Of a DNA stretch of 25,073 nucleotides, positions 13,827 through 21,675 are shown piece by piece. A model generated the notes under the pieces. It was not told the DNA's origin, did no database searches, and saw only the letters and a list, made by a program, of their open reading frames with translations. This DNA comes from a virus, in IMG/VR virus record IMGVR_UViG_3300043099_000301, positions 1 to 25,073 of that record. One strand, given 5' to 3'. Every line of letters begins with the position of its first letter. Position 1 is the stretch's first letter. A program made the position numbers and the translations under genes.

Positions 13827-14881
13827 GATTTCATGTTATAGGACTCCCGCACACAAATACAACTGAGGCATTTGAGAATTGTGCCTATACCAATAAGATA
13901 GTTAACTTTTGCAACATGATGACTTCTCTTGATCATGAGGTTATTTTATACGGCGGAACAGAAAATGAAGCCAATGTGTCAGAATTCGTATCATGTATGC
14001 CAGAAGAAGAAAGACTTGCATTATTAGATGGCAAGCATTTTTTACATGTTGCATATGATGCTGAATTAGAAGGATGGCAGTATTTTAACAATGCCGTCAT
14101 AAAAGCAATCAAGGAAAGATTAGAGCCTAAAGACTTTATATTGTTTATTGCTGGTTCTACCCAAGTAAGCATTGCTAATGAGTTCCCTAAAAATTTAAGA
14201 GTAGAGTACGGCATTGGTTATGCAGGAACATTTGCACCATTTAGAGTATTTGAATCTGAAGCCTGGAGACATAGTATTTATGCCATGCATAAGAATCCTA
14301 CAACTGTAGATGGTAATTTCTTTGATGATGTAATTCCAGGTTATTTAGATCCTGCCAAGTACCCTTTGCAAGAGACAAAGGAAGATTATTATTTATATGT
14401 GGGCAGACTTATTCCAAGAAAAGGAATTGATGTGGCTGTTCAGGTCTGTGAGAAATTAGGCAAGCGTTTAATTCTTGCAGGTGTTGGAGATTTTAAAACT
14501 GAGTATGGCGAGTACATAGGTCCAGTCTATGGCAAAGAGAAGGCTGATCTTATGGGTAAGGCCATAGCAGTATTTACACCCACATACTACATTGAGCCAT
14601 TTGCAAATGTACATGTTGAAGCCCAAGTCTGTGGCACTCCTGTAATTACTACACCATGGGGTGTTTATTCAGAGACTGTTATTAATGGCTTAAATGGCTA
14701 TAAGTGCCATACCTTCAAAGATTTCCTAAAAGCGGCGGAAGATGTAAAAAACCTTAATCCAAGACTAATACATGAAAGAGCAGTAGAACTATACTCAGTG
14801 GATAATGTCAGATATAAATATGAGACATATTTTAAGCGTCTATACACTCTACATGATAAGGGATGGTACAGCCTTGACTAA
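13823..14881 (+). CDS. GT4-type glycosyltransferase (GT-B fold)
   Basis: I use ATG 13823 (overlap ATGA with the previous gene) over the TTG at 13814. In 352 residues the C-terminal Rossmann half is clear: YVGRLIPRKGIDVAVQV (191-207), LILAGVGD, and EPFANVHVEAQVCGTPVITTP (258-278) with the donor-binding E258 and E266 of the E-x7-E motif. GT4 enzymes use nucleotide sugars. Nearby oxygenase genes are 3.5 kb away under another promoter, so it may modify host surface, nucleotides or virion proteins separately. Donor and acceptor cannot be read from sequence. Confidence 0.85.
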   Translation: MRFHVIGLPHTNTTEAFENCAYTNKIVNFCNMMTSLDHEVILYGGTENEANVSEFVSCMPEEERLALLDGKHFLHVAYDAELEGWQYFNNAVIKAIKERLEPKDFILFIAGSTQVSIANEFPKNLRVEYGIGYAGTFAPFRVFESEAWRHSIYAMHKNPTTVDGNFFDDVIPGYLDPAKYPLQETKEDYYLYVGRLIPRKGIDVAVQVCEKLGKRLILAGVGDFKTEYGEYIGPVYGKEKADLMGKAIAVFTPTYYIEPFANVHVEAQVCGTPVITTPWGVYSETVINGLNGYKCHTFKDFLKAAEDVKNLNPRLIHERAVELYSVDNVRYKYETYFKRLYTLHDKGWYSLD

Positions 14882-14907
14882 TATTATCTCAGGAAATTCA
14901 CAGGATA

Positions 14908-14928
14908 TTGTTATCAATTTGTTATCAA
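14908..14928. repeat. Tandem 10-bp repeat upstream of P5 (TTGTTATCAA)
   Basis: TTGTTATCAA occurs at 14908-14917 and 14919-14928, an 11-bp period, ending 15 bases before the -35 of P5. The spacing and place look like an activator or repressor site. Confidence 0.6.
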
Positions 14929-14943
14929 AATAAGGCCCTTTAT

Positions 14944-14973
14944 TTGACAATATACAAACTCCAATGGTATACT
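14944..14973 (+). promoter_or_regulatory. Sigma70 promoter P5
   Basis: TTGACA (14944-14949), 18-base spacer, TATACT (14968-14973). Start expected near 14980, at the base of a GNRA hairpin. It should drive the block from 15025 to about 18505. Confidence 0.78.
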
Positions 14974-14980
14974 TAGTATG

Positions 14981-14998
14981 TGCAGTTGAGAAACTGTA
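14981..14998 (+). promoter_or_regulatory. 5'-terminal GNRA hairpin in leader
   Basis: TGCAGTT and AACTGTA pair over 7 bp (one G-U) around a GAGA tetraloop, directly at the expected 5' end of the P5 transcript. Such hairpins commonly stabilise mRNA 5' ends. A CTTAGGAGATTAGA ribosome site follows before the ATG at 15025. Confidence 0.6.
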
Positions 14999-15024
14999 GA
15001 ACTACAACAACTTAGGAGATTAGA

Positions 15025-15171
15025 ATGAGAACTTTAGATAGTTTAATGTGCATTTTTTGCGAAGGACATATCGCTGATGCATTAGATTACAGCAAGACCC
15101 AATATTGTGAGCCTTGCCAGGAATACAAGGGCATAATCACTTATCGTGAATTTAACGAGGTGTATGCATAA
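15025..15171 (+). CDS. Small two-CxxC protein (48 aa)
   Basis: ATG follows TTAGGAGAT. The protein has CIFC near its start (C9, C12) and CEPC (C28, C31), a likely single zinc site, and ends EFNEVYA. Its TAA overlaps the next ATG (TAATG). It is first in the P5 operon. Function unknown. Confidence 0.65.
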   Translation: MRTLDSLMCIFCEGHIADALDYSKTQYCEPCQEYKGIITYREFNEVYA

Positions 15172-15827
15172 TGAATACAAAAACTTGTTCAGATTGTAAA
15201 GAAGAAAAAGACCTATCGCAATTCTATTCTGGTCATGCTTGGAGAACATTAAAGTATGGTCATGATCGTCTTTGCAAGAGTTGCAGAAATGGTTACAACT
15301 TAAAAATGTCAAGAACGCAAGGAAGCAAGAGTTGCACAGTTGATGATTGCGATAAGAGACATTATGCAAAAGGTTATTGTCGTGTGCACTATGATCGTGT
15401 AAGATTAACTGGTCAGACTGATTCAATGTTAGAAATCATTGGTGCCAATCAAGAAAAGAAAGTTTACAGGAATGTAAATGGAAAACAAGTATATGCCTAT
15501 TCATACTCACTTAAATCAAGACTTAAGTATAAATACAATCTAACTGTTGAACAGTGGAATGCTCTTTCAAAAGATGGTTGCAATGTTTGTGGTTCTAAGC
15601 AAGAGTTAGACACAGATAGAAATTTGCATGTAGACCACGACCATGCTTGCTGTCCAGGAAAGTCATCTTGTGGTAAGTGCGTTAGAGGTGCTGTTTGCAA
15701 TAAGTGCAACACTGCAATAGGAAGATACGAAAAGAATACTCTTCGTGAAGATTATCCAAATAGAGAAAAGATTATTGGTTATCTCGTCAATTACGATATT
15801 CGTCGTAAAAGAGAGGAGGCTAACTAA
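15171..15827 (+). CDS. Recombination endonuclease VII-like nuclease
   Basis: The 218-residue protein has three zinc-type regions: CSDC...CKSC (C6, C9, C35, C38), CTVDDC...GYCRVHY (C55, C60, C70, H73), and the catalytic region CNVCG...LHVDHDHACC...VRGAVCNKCN (C137, C140, D155-H156-D157-H158, C176, C179, N180). The last is the His-Me finger (HNH) core of endonuclease VII, which resolves branched DNA during phage packaging and recombination. Start and stop both overlap neighbours. Confidence 0.85.
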   Translation: MNTKTCSDCKEEKDLSQFYSGHAWRTLKYGHDRLCKSCRNGYNLKMSRTQGSKSCTVDDCDKRHYAKGYCRVHYDRVRLTGQTDSMLEIIGANQEKKVYRNVNGKQVYAYSYSLKSRLKYKYNLTVEQWNALSKDGCNVCGSKQELDTDRNLHVDHDHACCPGKSSCGKCVRGAVCNKCNTAIGRYEKNTLREDYPNREKIIGYLVNYDIRRKREEAN

Positions 15828-16060
15828 TGAAAGAATTAAAGCCAGAAGAAGAAGTAGTTTACGCAAAGCAGGAACAATATGATGCAGAAGCATTAATTAG
15901 ATCCTTAATTCCAGGCGTTACTATCCTACCAAGTTCATCAAGATCTGATTATGCAACTGATGAAGATTATGAAAGAGCAATGAAGAAGCATCATGAACTT
16001 GCAGCACTTCGTCCAAGTAAATTTAATTGGAACGATTACGATGTGAATGGTGAGTGGTAA
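15827..16060 (+). CDS. Hypothetical acidic protein (77 aa)
   Basis: ATG overlaps the previous TAA (TAATG). The protein reads MKELKPEEEVVYAKQEQ..., without Cys or membrane segments, and ends FNWNDYDVNGEW. Not recognised; a small early protein translated with the endonuclease. Confidence 0.55.
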   Translation: MKELKPEEEVVYAKQEQYDAEALIRSLIPGVTILPSSSRSDYATDEDYERAMKKHHELAALRPSKFNWNDYDVNGEW

Positions 16061-16065
16061 ATGAC

Positions 16066-16461
16066 ATGGATAAAAGAGTTTGTATCAAATGTGAAATTAC
16101 ATATCCTTTGGAAGATAAATACTTTGCCTTGGCTCATAAATCAGGTACAAGAAGAGTTACAGTCTGCAGAGAATGTAGGAAAGAATACGACAGGCAGTAC
16201 AGAGAAGCCAAGCAAGAAGAGGAAGTAGGCAACGGTATGTACGAGATAAAAGAAATACCAGAACAAGTACAAAAGCGTAATCTATTAAAAGCATTCAATT
16301 ATATACACTTACAAGCGTTTGGAGAACAGATGACTGAGATGATATACTGGTGCAAGGCAGATGATTGTGTTCAGATATCTGACGACAACTGCGGTAAATG
16401 CAACAAAACTATGGAGAAAATTGGCTTCATAGACTACAACGAGGATGAGGAGAAAAAGTAA
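16066..16461 (+). CDS. Zinc-finger protein, N-terminal endonuclease VII-like finger
   Basis: I choose ATG 16066; a GTG at 16054 in the same frame would extend it by four residues and overlap the previous gene. The opening CIKCEITYPLEDKYFALAHKSGTRRVTVCRECRKEYDRQYRE is the same CxxC...CxxC finger that opens the neighbouring endonuclease, and CxxxxxxxxxCGKC follows in the second half. There is no catalytic HNH core, so it could be a DNA-binding partner. Function unknown. Confidence 0.6.
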   Translation: MDKRVCIKCEITYPLEDKYFALAHKSGTRRVTVCRECRKEYDRQYREAKQEEEVGNGMYEIKEIPEQVQKRNLLKAFNYIHLQAFGEQMTEMIYWCKADDCVQISDDNCGKCNKTMEKIGFIDYNEDEEKK

Positions 16462-16847
16462 TGAGTAAGAAAATTAAGGCTAAGAAGTTAAACAATCTAC
16501 AACTAATAGGAACATTTTTTGTTGACTCAGGTCAAGCAATGATTGGCGATCCATTGTATTTAGATAAGTGGAAGTCCTATGATGATGAAGAAAACTTTGA
16601 TCTTGAAGACCATGTAAACAGAGTAGGCGAGTACAGTTACATGGGTGCTGCTAATGCCACACTAACTAATGGCTTTGGTACTTTAGGTGATCATGATGCA
16701 ACTGTATTTTCTACAGGCAATGGTGATGGACTCTATCCAGTCTATGCACAGATTGAAGAGTTTGATGAATGGGGTCCACGAGTATGGGCAGTAGTCATTG
16801 ACATGAGCAGAGATGGTAGATATGTAAAGGACGACATGTCGCTATGA
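16461..16847 (+). CDS. DUF4241-like phage protein
   Basis: ATG overlaps the previous TAA. In 128 residues it has FVDSGQAMIGDPLYLDKW and later TGNGDGLYPVYAQIE, the conserved pattern of DUF4241-like proteins found in many phages and bacteria. Biochemical role is not established to my knowledge. No membrane segments. Confidence 0.6.
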   Translation: MSKKIKAKKLNNLQLIGTFFVDSGQAMIGDPLYLDKWKSYDDEENFDLEDHVNRVGEYSYMGAANATLTNGFGTLGDHDATVFSTGNGDGLYPVYAQIEEFDEWGPRVWAVVIDMSRDGRYVKDDMSL

Positions 16848-17104
16848 CTATCTTATGGATGTTGCTAACAGCATCAGTAGCATTAGTCTATGCAAGAAGT
16901 ATCCTTATCTGGACATTCGTAGCATATCTTGTTGGGCCATGGGCATTGTTATTAACATTGCTTGGACCTAAGAAGGGTGCTTGGGAGAGAAGACTGAATG
17001 CAGTAAAAGCATTTAAAGAAGAAATAGAAAAGGTTACTACACCATCAGAGTACAAAGACTTTGACACAGTTGATGACTTGATGAAACAATTAGATAGAAA
17101 ATAG
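16844..17104 (+). CDS. Small membrane protein (86 aa)
   Basis: The ATG overlaps the previous TGA (ATGA). Residues 1-40 form two closely spaced hydrophobic segments (TILWMLLTASVALVYARS, LIWTFVAYLVGPWALLLTLLG), followed by a charged helical tail. It should sit in the inner membrane with the tail in the cytoplasm; a superinfection or membrane role is possible. Family not recognised. Confidence 0.55.
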   Translation: MTILWMLLTASVALVYARSILIWTFVAYLVGPWALLLTLLGPKKGAWERRLNAVKAFKEEIEKVTTPSEYKDFDTVDDLMKQLDRK

Positions 17105-17114
17105 GGGTAGACAA

Positions 17115-17870
17115 ATGGAATGTCAGTTATGTCAGCACCATGCAAAAGATGAGAAGTATCTATGCAGAAAGTGCGAAAGCGTATTAAGAGATCAACTCTC
17201 TGACATTCCTACCCTGCAACAAGAATCAAAAGGATTCCTGGTTCCAGGCAGGACAGGAACAGGATCTCGTAACTCAGAAAGATCATTGGGGTTCAATGTG
17301 GCAGCGATGGATTACTCTACAGCAGTAGATACTCTACCTATGCTACATAAGTATGAGGCCATGATTCGTAGAGCGAGAAATCTCACGCCACCAGCCCTGC
17401 TTAAGAGACAGCCAAGTATTGAGGCAGAGGTTGCTGCAACAGCCCAGTTCCACATTACTCATTTAGGTTGGACCTTACAGCAGGACTGGTCTGGTGAATT
17501 TGCGAGGGAAGTCAAAGTAATCCACTCTAAAGGATTATCAGTAACTAAAGCATTCGTAGAGACAACAAGAAGAATCCCATGTCCTACAGAAGACTGTAAG
17601 AATAAGGTAGCAATAGACATTGAGAATATCCTTGCTGATGTATTTTGTCTAAAGTGTAAGGGTTCTTGGACCCTATATAGATTGCTACAGTTGGCTATGG
17701 ATAACCCTGATAAGAGGTTTTACCTTGATCTTGAGGCTATTTGTCTATGGCTAAATATCACCAAGAAGCAGGCACTGAAGGTTATAGATGAGTACGATAT
17801 ACCTAAACGCAATGGTTTATATGACTTATCTACTATGGTAAGAGTAAGGAATGAAGTTGCAAGTTTCTGA
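17115..17870 (+). CDS. Zinc-finger protein with C-terminal HTH
   Basis: ATG after TAGGGGTAGACAA. The 251-residue protein starts with CQLC...CRKC (C3, C6, C17, C20), has a helical middle, a second zinc ribbon (C156, C161, C178, C181), and ends with a likely helix-turn-helix/MerR-like segment (LDLEAICLWLNITKKQALKVIDEYDI, about 205-230). This layout fits a DNA- or RNA-binding regulator of actinophages. Target unknown. Confidence 0.65.
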   Translation: MECQLCQHHAKDEKYLCRKCESVLRDQLSDIPTLQQESKGFLVPGRTGTGSRNSERSLGFNVAAMDYSTAVDTLPMLHKYEAMIRRARNLTPPALLKRQPSIEAEVAATAQFHITHLGWTLQQDWSGEFAREVKVIHSKGLSVTKAFVETTRRIPCPTEDCKNKVAIDIENILADVFCLKCKGSWTLYRLLQLAMDNPDKRFYLDLEAICLWLNITKKQALKVIDEYDIPKRNGLYDLSTMVRVRNEVASF

Positions 17871-17970
17871 TTTATCTGGTAAAATAAGAGAGCCTGTACT
17901 TCGTGCACCCAAAATCAGGACGATATGTAAAGAGTACCAATCAATCCCAATAAAGGAATCATATGTATAG
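17851..17970 (+). CDS. Possible small protein (39 aa)
   Basis: ATG at 17851 lies inside the end of the previous gene and the TAG overlaps the next ATG by 8 bases. It reads MKLQVSDLSGKIREPVLRAPK... and fills the otherwise empty 92 bases. No ribosome site at good distance (AAGGA touches the ATG). Real or chance cannot be told from one sequence. Confidence 0.35.
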   Translation: MKLQVSDLSGKIREPVLRAPKIRTICKEYQSIPIKESYV

Positions 17971-18193
17971 TATGCATCTTGTAGTAGGTCCTTCTCAAGT
18001 CCATATAGAAACAGATGAGAAATTATCATTTGATGGTGTTGAGTCATTATTAAATAGAGGCACCCTAACTGCCCTAACATTACTCAATGCCCATATGGCT
18101 GCTGCCTTTAAGTATGATCAAGCAATTGAACAGGATCATGACTGTGAAGAGTGCCAGTTAGAAGCATCTGATATTAATCCAGACTTAGAATAA
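17963..18193 (+). CDS. Hypothetical protein (76 aa)
   Basis: ATG after TAAAGGAATCAT. It reads MYSMHLVVGPSQVHIETDEKL..., has a helical middle and ends DHDCEECQLEASDINPDLE. Not recognised. Confidence 0.55.
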   Translation: MYSMHLVVGPSQVHIETDEKLSFDGVESLLNRGTLTALTLLNAHMAAAFKYDQAIEQDHDCEECQLEASDINPDLE

Positions 18194-18205
18194 TAAATAA
18201 TAAAT

Positions 18206-18505
18206 ATGAAAAGGTTTAACTCCCCCTGCCTATACTGTGGAGTAATTTCAAGGGGTGGGGTATGCAGGCAGTGCAGAGCAGCGATAGAGTCAAAGGATAT
18301 AAAAAGACGGGAACGCAATAGAGCATATGATTATGAATGGAATAAACTAAGTAGACTTGCAAGACAAATACAACCATGGTGTTCAAGATGTGGAACAAAT
18401 AAAGACCTAACGGCAGATCATATTTTAAGTCTGGCTAATGGTGGAAGTAATATTTTAGAAAATATCATGGTTCTTTGTAGAAGATGCAACAGTTCTAAGG
18501 GTTAA
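18206..18505 (+). CDS. HNH endonuclease next to terminase
   Basis: The 99 residues open with a CLYC...CRQC zinc finger (C8, C11, C20, C23) and close with the HNH core WCSRCG...LTADHILSLANGGSNILENIMVLCRRCNSSKG (C59, C62, D71-H72, C91, C94, N95). HNH proteins next to terminase genes help cleave cos DNA in several phages. It lies 195 bases before the small terminase. Start: ATG 18206, weak ribosome site. Confidence 0.85.
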   Translation: MKRFNSPCLYCGVISRGGVCRQCRAAIESKDIKRRERNRAYDYEWNKLSRLARQIQPWCSRCGTNKDLTADHILSLANGGSNILENIMVLCRRCNSSKG

Positions 18506-18531
18506 AATATATTTAAATAAATAACAAACAA

Positions 18532-18560
18532 GCAGGAAACCCCTGCCTCCCTCCTGGCAG
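18532..18560. repeat. Overlapping, mutually exclusive hairpins
   Basis: GCAGG (18532-18536) can pair with CCTGC (18542-18546), or CTGCC (18543-18547) with GGCAG (18556-18560) around a TCCCTCCT loop. Both cannot form together. They fill part of the 195-base non-coding gap before the small terminase, a place where cos or pac signals are expected. Confidence 0.45.
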
Positions 18561-18619
18561 AGAGTGGGTATGGGTGTTTTTCTACGCTTGTAAAATTGTT
18601 GTATACCCCGTCTGCCCTG

Positions 18620-18647
18620 TTCTGTATTTCTCTGCGAAATTACAGAA
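18620..18647. repeat. 11-bp bulged inverted repeat upstream of terS
   Basis: TTCTGTATTTC (18620-18630) and GAAATTACAGAA (18636-18647) pair over 11 bp with a single bulged T (18640) and a 5-base loop. No U-tract follows. It is a candidate terminase recognition site or regulatory stem. I see no confident promoter in this gap. Confidence 0.55.
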
Positions 18648-18700
18648 ATAGTATTTTTGTGTATAAATTACGCAAAACGGACATTGGAGAAAAAAATAAA

Positions 18701-19231
18701 ATGACTGCAGGAAGACCACCAAAACCAACGGAACTTAAAAGATTATTGGGCAATCCTGGGCAAAGACCTTTACCAGATTTAAATAATATTACGCACTTGC
18801 CCATGGCCAGAGAAATCCCAACACCACCTGATACTCTTGGTGAGACAGGAATTAATCTTTGGAATCGTGCTTGGGGTATGGCTGTTACTTGGCTTAGTCC
18901 TGTTAGTGATATTGATGCAATTTCTAATGCTGCATTTTTGGCTGATGCTTCAGAGGCAGCAAGAAATAAATATATGGCTACCCTTGAGAGCAACGATGGT
19001 AGAGCCTTTGTCGCAATTAATAAAGCATACACTGATGCGTTAGCATCTCTTGGCTTTGATCCTATTGCGAGATCACGCTTAGGCGTTGCAGAGGTCAAGG
19101 CTGCAACCTCTATTGACAAACTTTTGGAAAGAAGGCACAACAGAGCCAATGCTGCTACAATTATTGTAGAGGCTGAATCTGAATTGATAGAAACAGGGGA
19201 TGAAGTAATAAATGAAACAAATAGCAATTAA
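18701..19231 (+). CDS. terS: Terminase small subunit (P27-type)
   Basis: I start at ATG 18701, 11 bases after GGAG, since the protein then opens MTAGRPPKPTELKRLLGNPGQRPLP, the classical N-terminus of P27-family small terminases. An earlier in-frame TTG (18596) would translate the hairpin region. It has 176 residues, helical, with the usual WxxAWGMAVTWLSPVSDIDAISNAAFLAD segment. It recognises phage DNA ends for packaging. It overlaps the S1-domain gene by 20 bases, not the large terminase directly, which is unusual. Confidence 0.83.
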   Translation: MTAGRPPKPTELKRLLGNPGQRPLPDLNNITHLPMAREIPTPPDTLGETGINLWNRAWGMAVTWLSPVSDIDAISNAAFLADASEAARNKYMATLESNDGRAFVAINKAYTDALASLGFDPIARSRLGVAEVKAATSIDKLLERRHNRANAATIIVEAESELIETGDEVINETNSN

Positions 19232-20012
19232 CGATATAGGAACGGCAGAGGATTTTATGGCTGCCATAGATGCATCCATGAAGACCTTTAAGATCAAGGA
19301 GCCAGTATCTGGCACAGTTGTTCAAATTGGTCGTGATGGTGCACTTGTGGATATTGGCGATAAGACAGAAGCCTTTATCCCAAAGACTGAAATATCAAAT
19401 CGTAAGGATGCCTATATCTATGATGTGCTCCAACTTGGGCAGGTAGTAGAAGCAATAGTCCTAAATAAGAATGAAGAAGGACAGTACATACTATCCCTAA
19501 AACAGAATGAAGTAGAATCCATGTGGGAAGATCTTCAAAAGAGTTTTGAAATGTCTTACCCTATTATGGGCAAGGTTGTTAAAATGGTCAAAGGTGGCCT
19601 AATTGTTGATATTGGAATTAAGGCCTTTTTGCCTGGTTCTCTAATTGATGTAAATAGAGTTACAGACTTTGAATCATATATTGGACATGAGGCTGAATTC
19701 TTAATTCACTCAATTGATAGAGCAAAAGGAAGTATCGTTCTTAATCGCCGTTCACTTATTGAGCAAATGCAAAAGGAAGATAAGCAAATTGAATTTGCTA
19801 AATTAGCCATAGGCCAAGTACATAAGGCTAAGGTTTCAGGAATAACTGACTATGGTGTGTTTGTTGAAATGGGAATGCTTGCAGGTCTTGTTCATAAGTC
19901 CAAGATGGGCCAATCATTACCTGAGTCCTATACTATGGACCAGGAAGTAGAAGTTGAAATTATAGATATTGACTTTGAAAAGAACAGGCTTTCGTTAGCA
20001 TTTAGAGGTTAG
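19212..20012 (+). CDS. Three-domain S1 RNA-binding protein (bS1-like)
   Basis: The 266 residues hold three S1-type OB domains: about 29-98 (GTVVQIGRDGALVDIGDKTEAFIP), 115-182 (GKVVKMVKGGLIVDIGIKAFLPGS) and 199-265 (HKAKVSGITDYGVFVEMGMLAGLVHKSK). This resembles a shortened ribosomal protein S1. S1 proteins bind single-stranded RNA and help start translation; phages also use host S1. It lies between the two terminase genes, overlapping terS by 20 bases and ending 1 base before terL. It may help translation of phage mRNA or bind nucleic acid during packaging; which is unknown. Confidence 0.85.
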   Translation: MKQIAINDIGTAEDFMAAIDASMKTFKIKEPVSGTVVQIGRDGALVDIGDKTEAFIPKTEISNRKDAYIYDVLQLGQVVEAIVLNKNEEGQYILSLKQNEVESMWEDLQKSFEMSYPIMGKVVKMVKGGLIVDIGIKAFLPGSLIDVNRVTDFESYIGHEAEFLIHSIDRAKGSIVLNRRSLIEQMQKEDKQIEFAKLAIGQVHKAKVSGITDYGVFVEMGMLAGLVHKSKMGQSLPESYTMDQEVEVEIIDIDFEKNRLSLAFRG

Positions 20013-20013
20013 C

Positions 20014-21522
20014 ATGACTTGGCCTCCAACATATTTATCGCCTGTTTCAGAAACTGAGTTGTCTAACTCTCGTGGTCATGAGGTTATAGACTTTATTGAG
20101 ACTCTATGCCATTTAACTGAAGACTCTATCGCTGGTAAGACTGGCGAGAAGTTTATTCTTAGACCCTGGCAAAAAGAACTTCTTGTAAATCTTTATGCTG
20201 AAAGAGAAGATGGGTTGCTCAAGCACCGTCGTGCTTTGATTGGCGTTCCACGCAAGAATGGAAAGTCAGCCCTAATTGCTTCTCTTGTTTTAGAGCAAAT
20301 TGTTTTAGGCGTTAATGGTGGTCAGATTTATTCTGCTGCTGCTGATAAAGAACAGGCTCGTATCATTTTCAAAACGGTAAAGAAGATGATTGAACTTGAA
20401 CCAGAGTTAAAAGATATCTTAGAAGTATACCAAAACACTATCTATAACCCTTTAACTGGTTCTGTTTATAGAGCATTATCATCTGAATCTTTTACAAAAG
20501 AAGGTTTAAACTCTACTTTTATTGTTATAGATGAGTTACATGCACAGCAAAATAGAGAACTTTACGATGTTTTATCACTATCTATGGGTGCAAGATTAGA
20601 GCCAATGCTGGTTGCAATCACTACAGCAGGCACTAAATATGACTCTGCAGGTAAGGATTCTATCTGTTATCAGATGTACAACAGAGGAATTCAGATAGCA
20701 AAAGGCGAGATTGAAGACCCTTCTTTCTTCTTTGCCTGGTATCAGGGTGATGAAAAACTCAATTACAAGGATCCTGAGAACTGGTATTTAGCAAATCCTT
20801 CAATGGGAGATATCGTATCTGAAGAGGATATGCTTTCCGCATCATTGCTTACACCTGAATCAGAATTTAAAACTAAGAGACTAAACATCTGGACCTCTAC
20901 TGGTCAATCATGGATTCCGTCAGACGCTTGGGATGCACTGCTACTTAAGGATAGAGAAATCATTCCTGGAGAAGATGTTATCTTGGCCTTTGATGGTGCT
21001 TTTTCAAACGACTCTACTGCTATAATTGCCTGGTACTTAGGTGGAGAAAAGCCACACTTAAAGATAGTAGGCTTATGGGAACTACCAGAGGTAGACCCAG
21101 ATCCACTTTGGTCAGTGCCAATTGCAGAGGTTGAGAAGACTATTGTTGATACTTATAGAGATCCAAATATAAGCGTCAGAGAAGTTACTTTTGATCCTGC
21201 TCGTTGGTCAAGAACATTTATGTTACTTGATGAGGAAGGTATGCCTGTCATATCTTATCCTAACTCAGCAGAGCGTATGGTTCCAGCCACACAGAAATTT
21301 TACGAGGCAGTTATGAATCAATCATTTACACATGATGGTGATGAAAGACTTGCCAGACATATATCTAACACAGTTACCAAGACTTCTTCAAGAGGTCTAA
21401 TGGTAGCAAAGGCTACAAATAAGCGTAAGATTGACGCTGCTGTAGCAGCAATATTTGGCTATGATCGTGCAACAGCACCAAAGCCACCTAAACAACCTGT
21501 AGCAAGGTTTCATTCAATATAG
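20014..21522 (+). CDS. terL: Terminase large subunit
   Basis: The 502-residue protein has a Walker A-like GVPRKNGKSALIAS (K84, S85), Walker B FIVIDELHA (D173, E174), and the nuclease domain start VILAFDGAFSNDSTAIIAW (D327). The N-terminal FILRPWQKELL is the adenine-binding region. It is the ATP-driven packaging motor and cuts DNA into genome units. It starts 1 base after the S1-domain gene. Confidence 0.93.
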   Translation: MTWPPTYLSPVSETELSNSRGHEVIDFIETLCHLTEDSIAGKTGEKFILRPWQKELLVNLYAEREDGLLKHRRALIGVPRKNGKSALIASLVLEQIVLGVNGGQIYSAAADKEQARIIFKTVKKMIELEPELKDILEVYQNTIYNPLTGSVYRALSSESFTKEGLNSTFIVIDELHAQQNRELYDVLSLSMGARLEPMLVAITTAGTKYDSAGKDSICYQMYNRGIQIAKGEIEDPSFFFAWYQGDEKLNYKDPENWYLANPSMGDIVSEEDMLSASLLTPESEFKTKRLNIWTSTGQSWIPSDAWDALLLKDREIIPGEDVILAFDGAFSNDSTAIIAWYLGGEKPHLKIVGLWELPEVDPDPLWSVPIAEVEKTIVDTYRDPNISVREVTFDPARWSRTFMLLDEEGMPVISYPNSAERMVPATQKFYEAVMNQSFTHDGDERLARHISNTVTKTSSRGLMVAKATNKRKIDAAVAAIFGYDRATAPKPPKQPVARFHSI

Positions 21523-21529
21523 GAGCATA

Positions 21530-21673
21530 ATGAAAAAACTAAAGATAGACTGGCCAGTAATAACAGAAGTGACTGGTGTAGGTCTTGCAACATATGGACT
21601 TTTCCTAATCTTTCCACCAGTTAGTTTTATAGCATTAGGCTTATTTTTAGTTTATATTACGGAAAAGGAGTAA
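21530..21673 (+). CDS. Small membrane protein (47 aa)
   Basis: ATG after TAGGAGCATA. The 47 residues hold a basic start (MKKLKIDWP) and two hydrophobic segments (TGVGLATYGLFLIF, PPVSFIALGLFLVYIT), then TAA just before the next gene. The place after terL is unusual for a membrane protein. Function unknown. Confidence 0.6.
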   Translation: MKKLKIDWPVITEVTGVGLATYGLFLIFPPVSFIALGLFLVYITEKE

Positions 21674-21675
21674 TC

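Noticed and set aside
18596-18700. TTG-initiated extension of the small terminase
   Set aside because: The added residues cover hairpin DNA and the family start is at MTAGRPPKP.
18640-19227. Minus-strand 195-residue frame across terS
   Set aside because: It lies opposite a gene with clear terminase motifs and has no recognisable domain.
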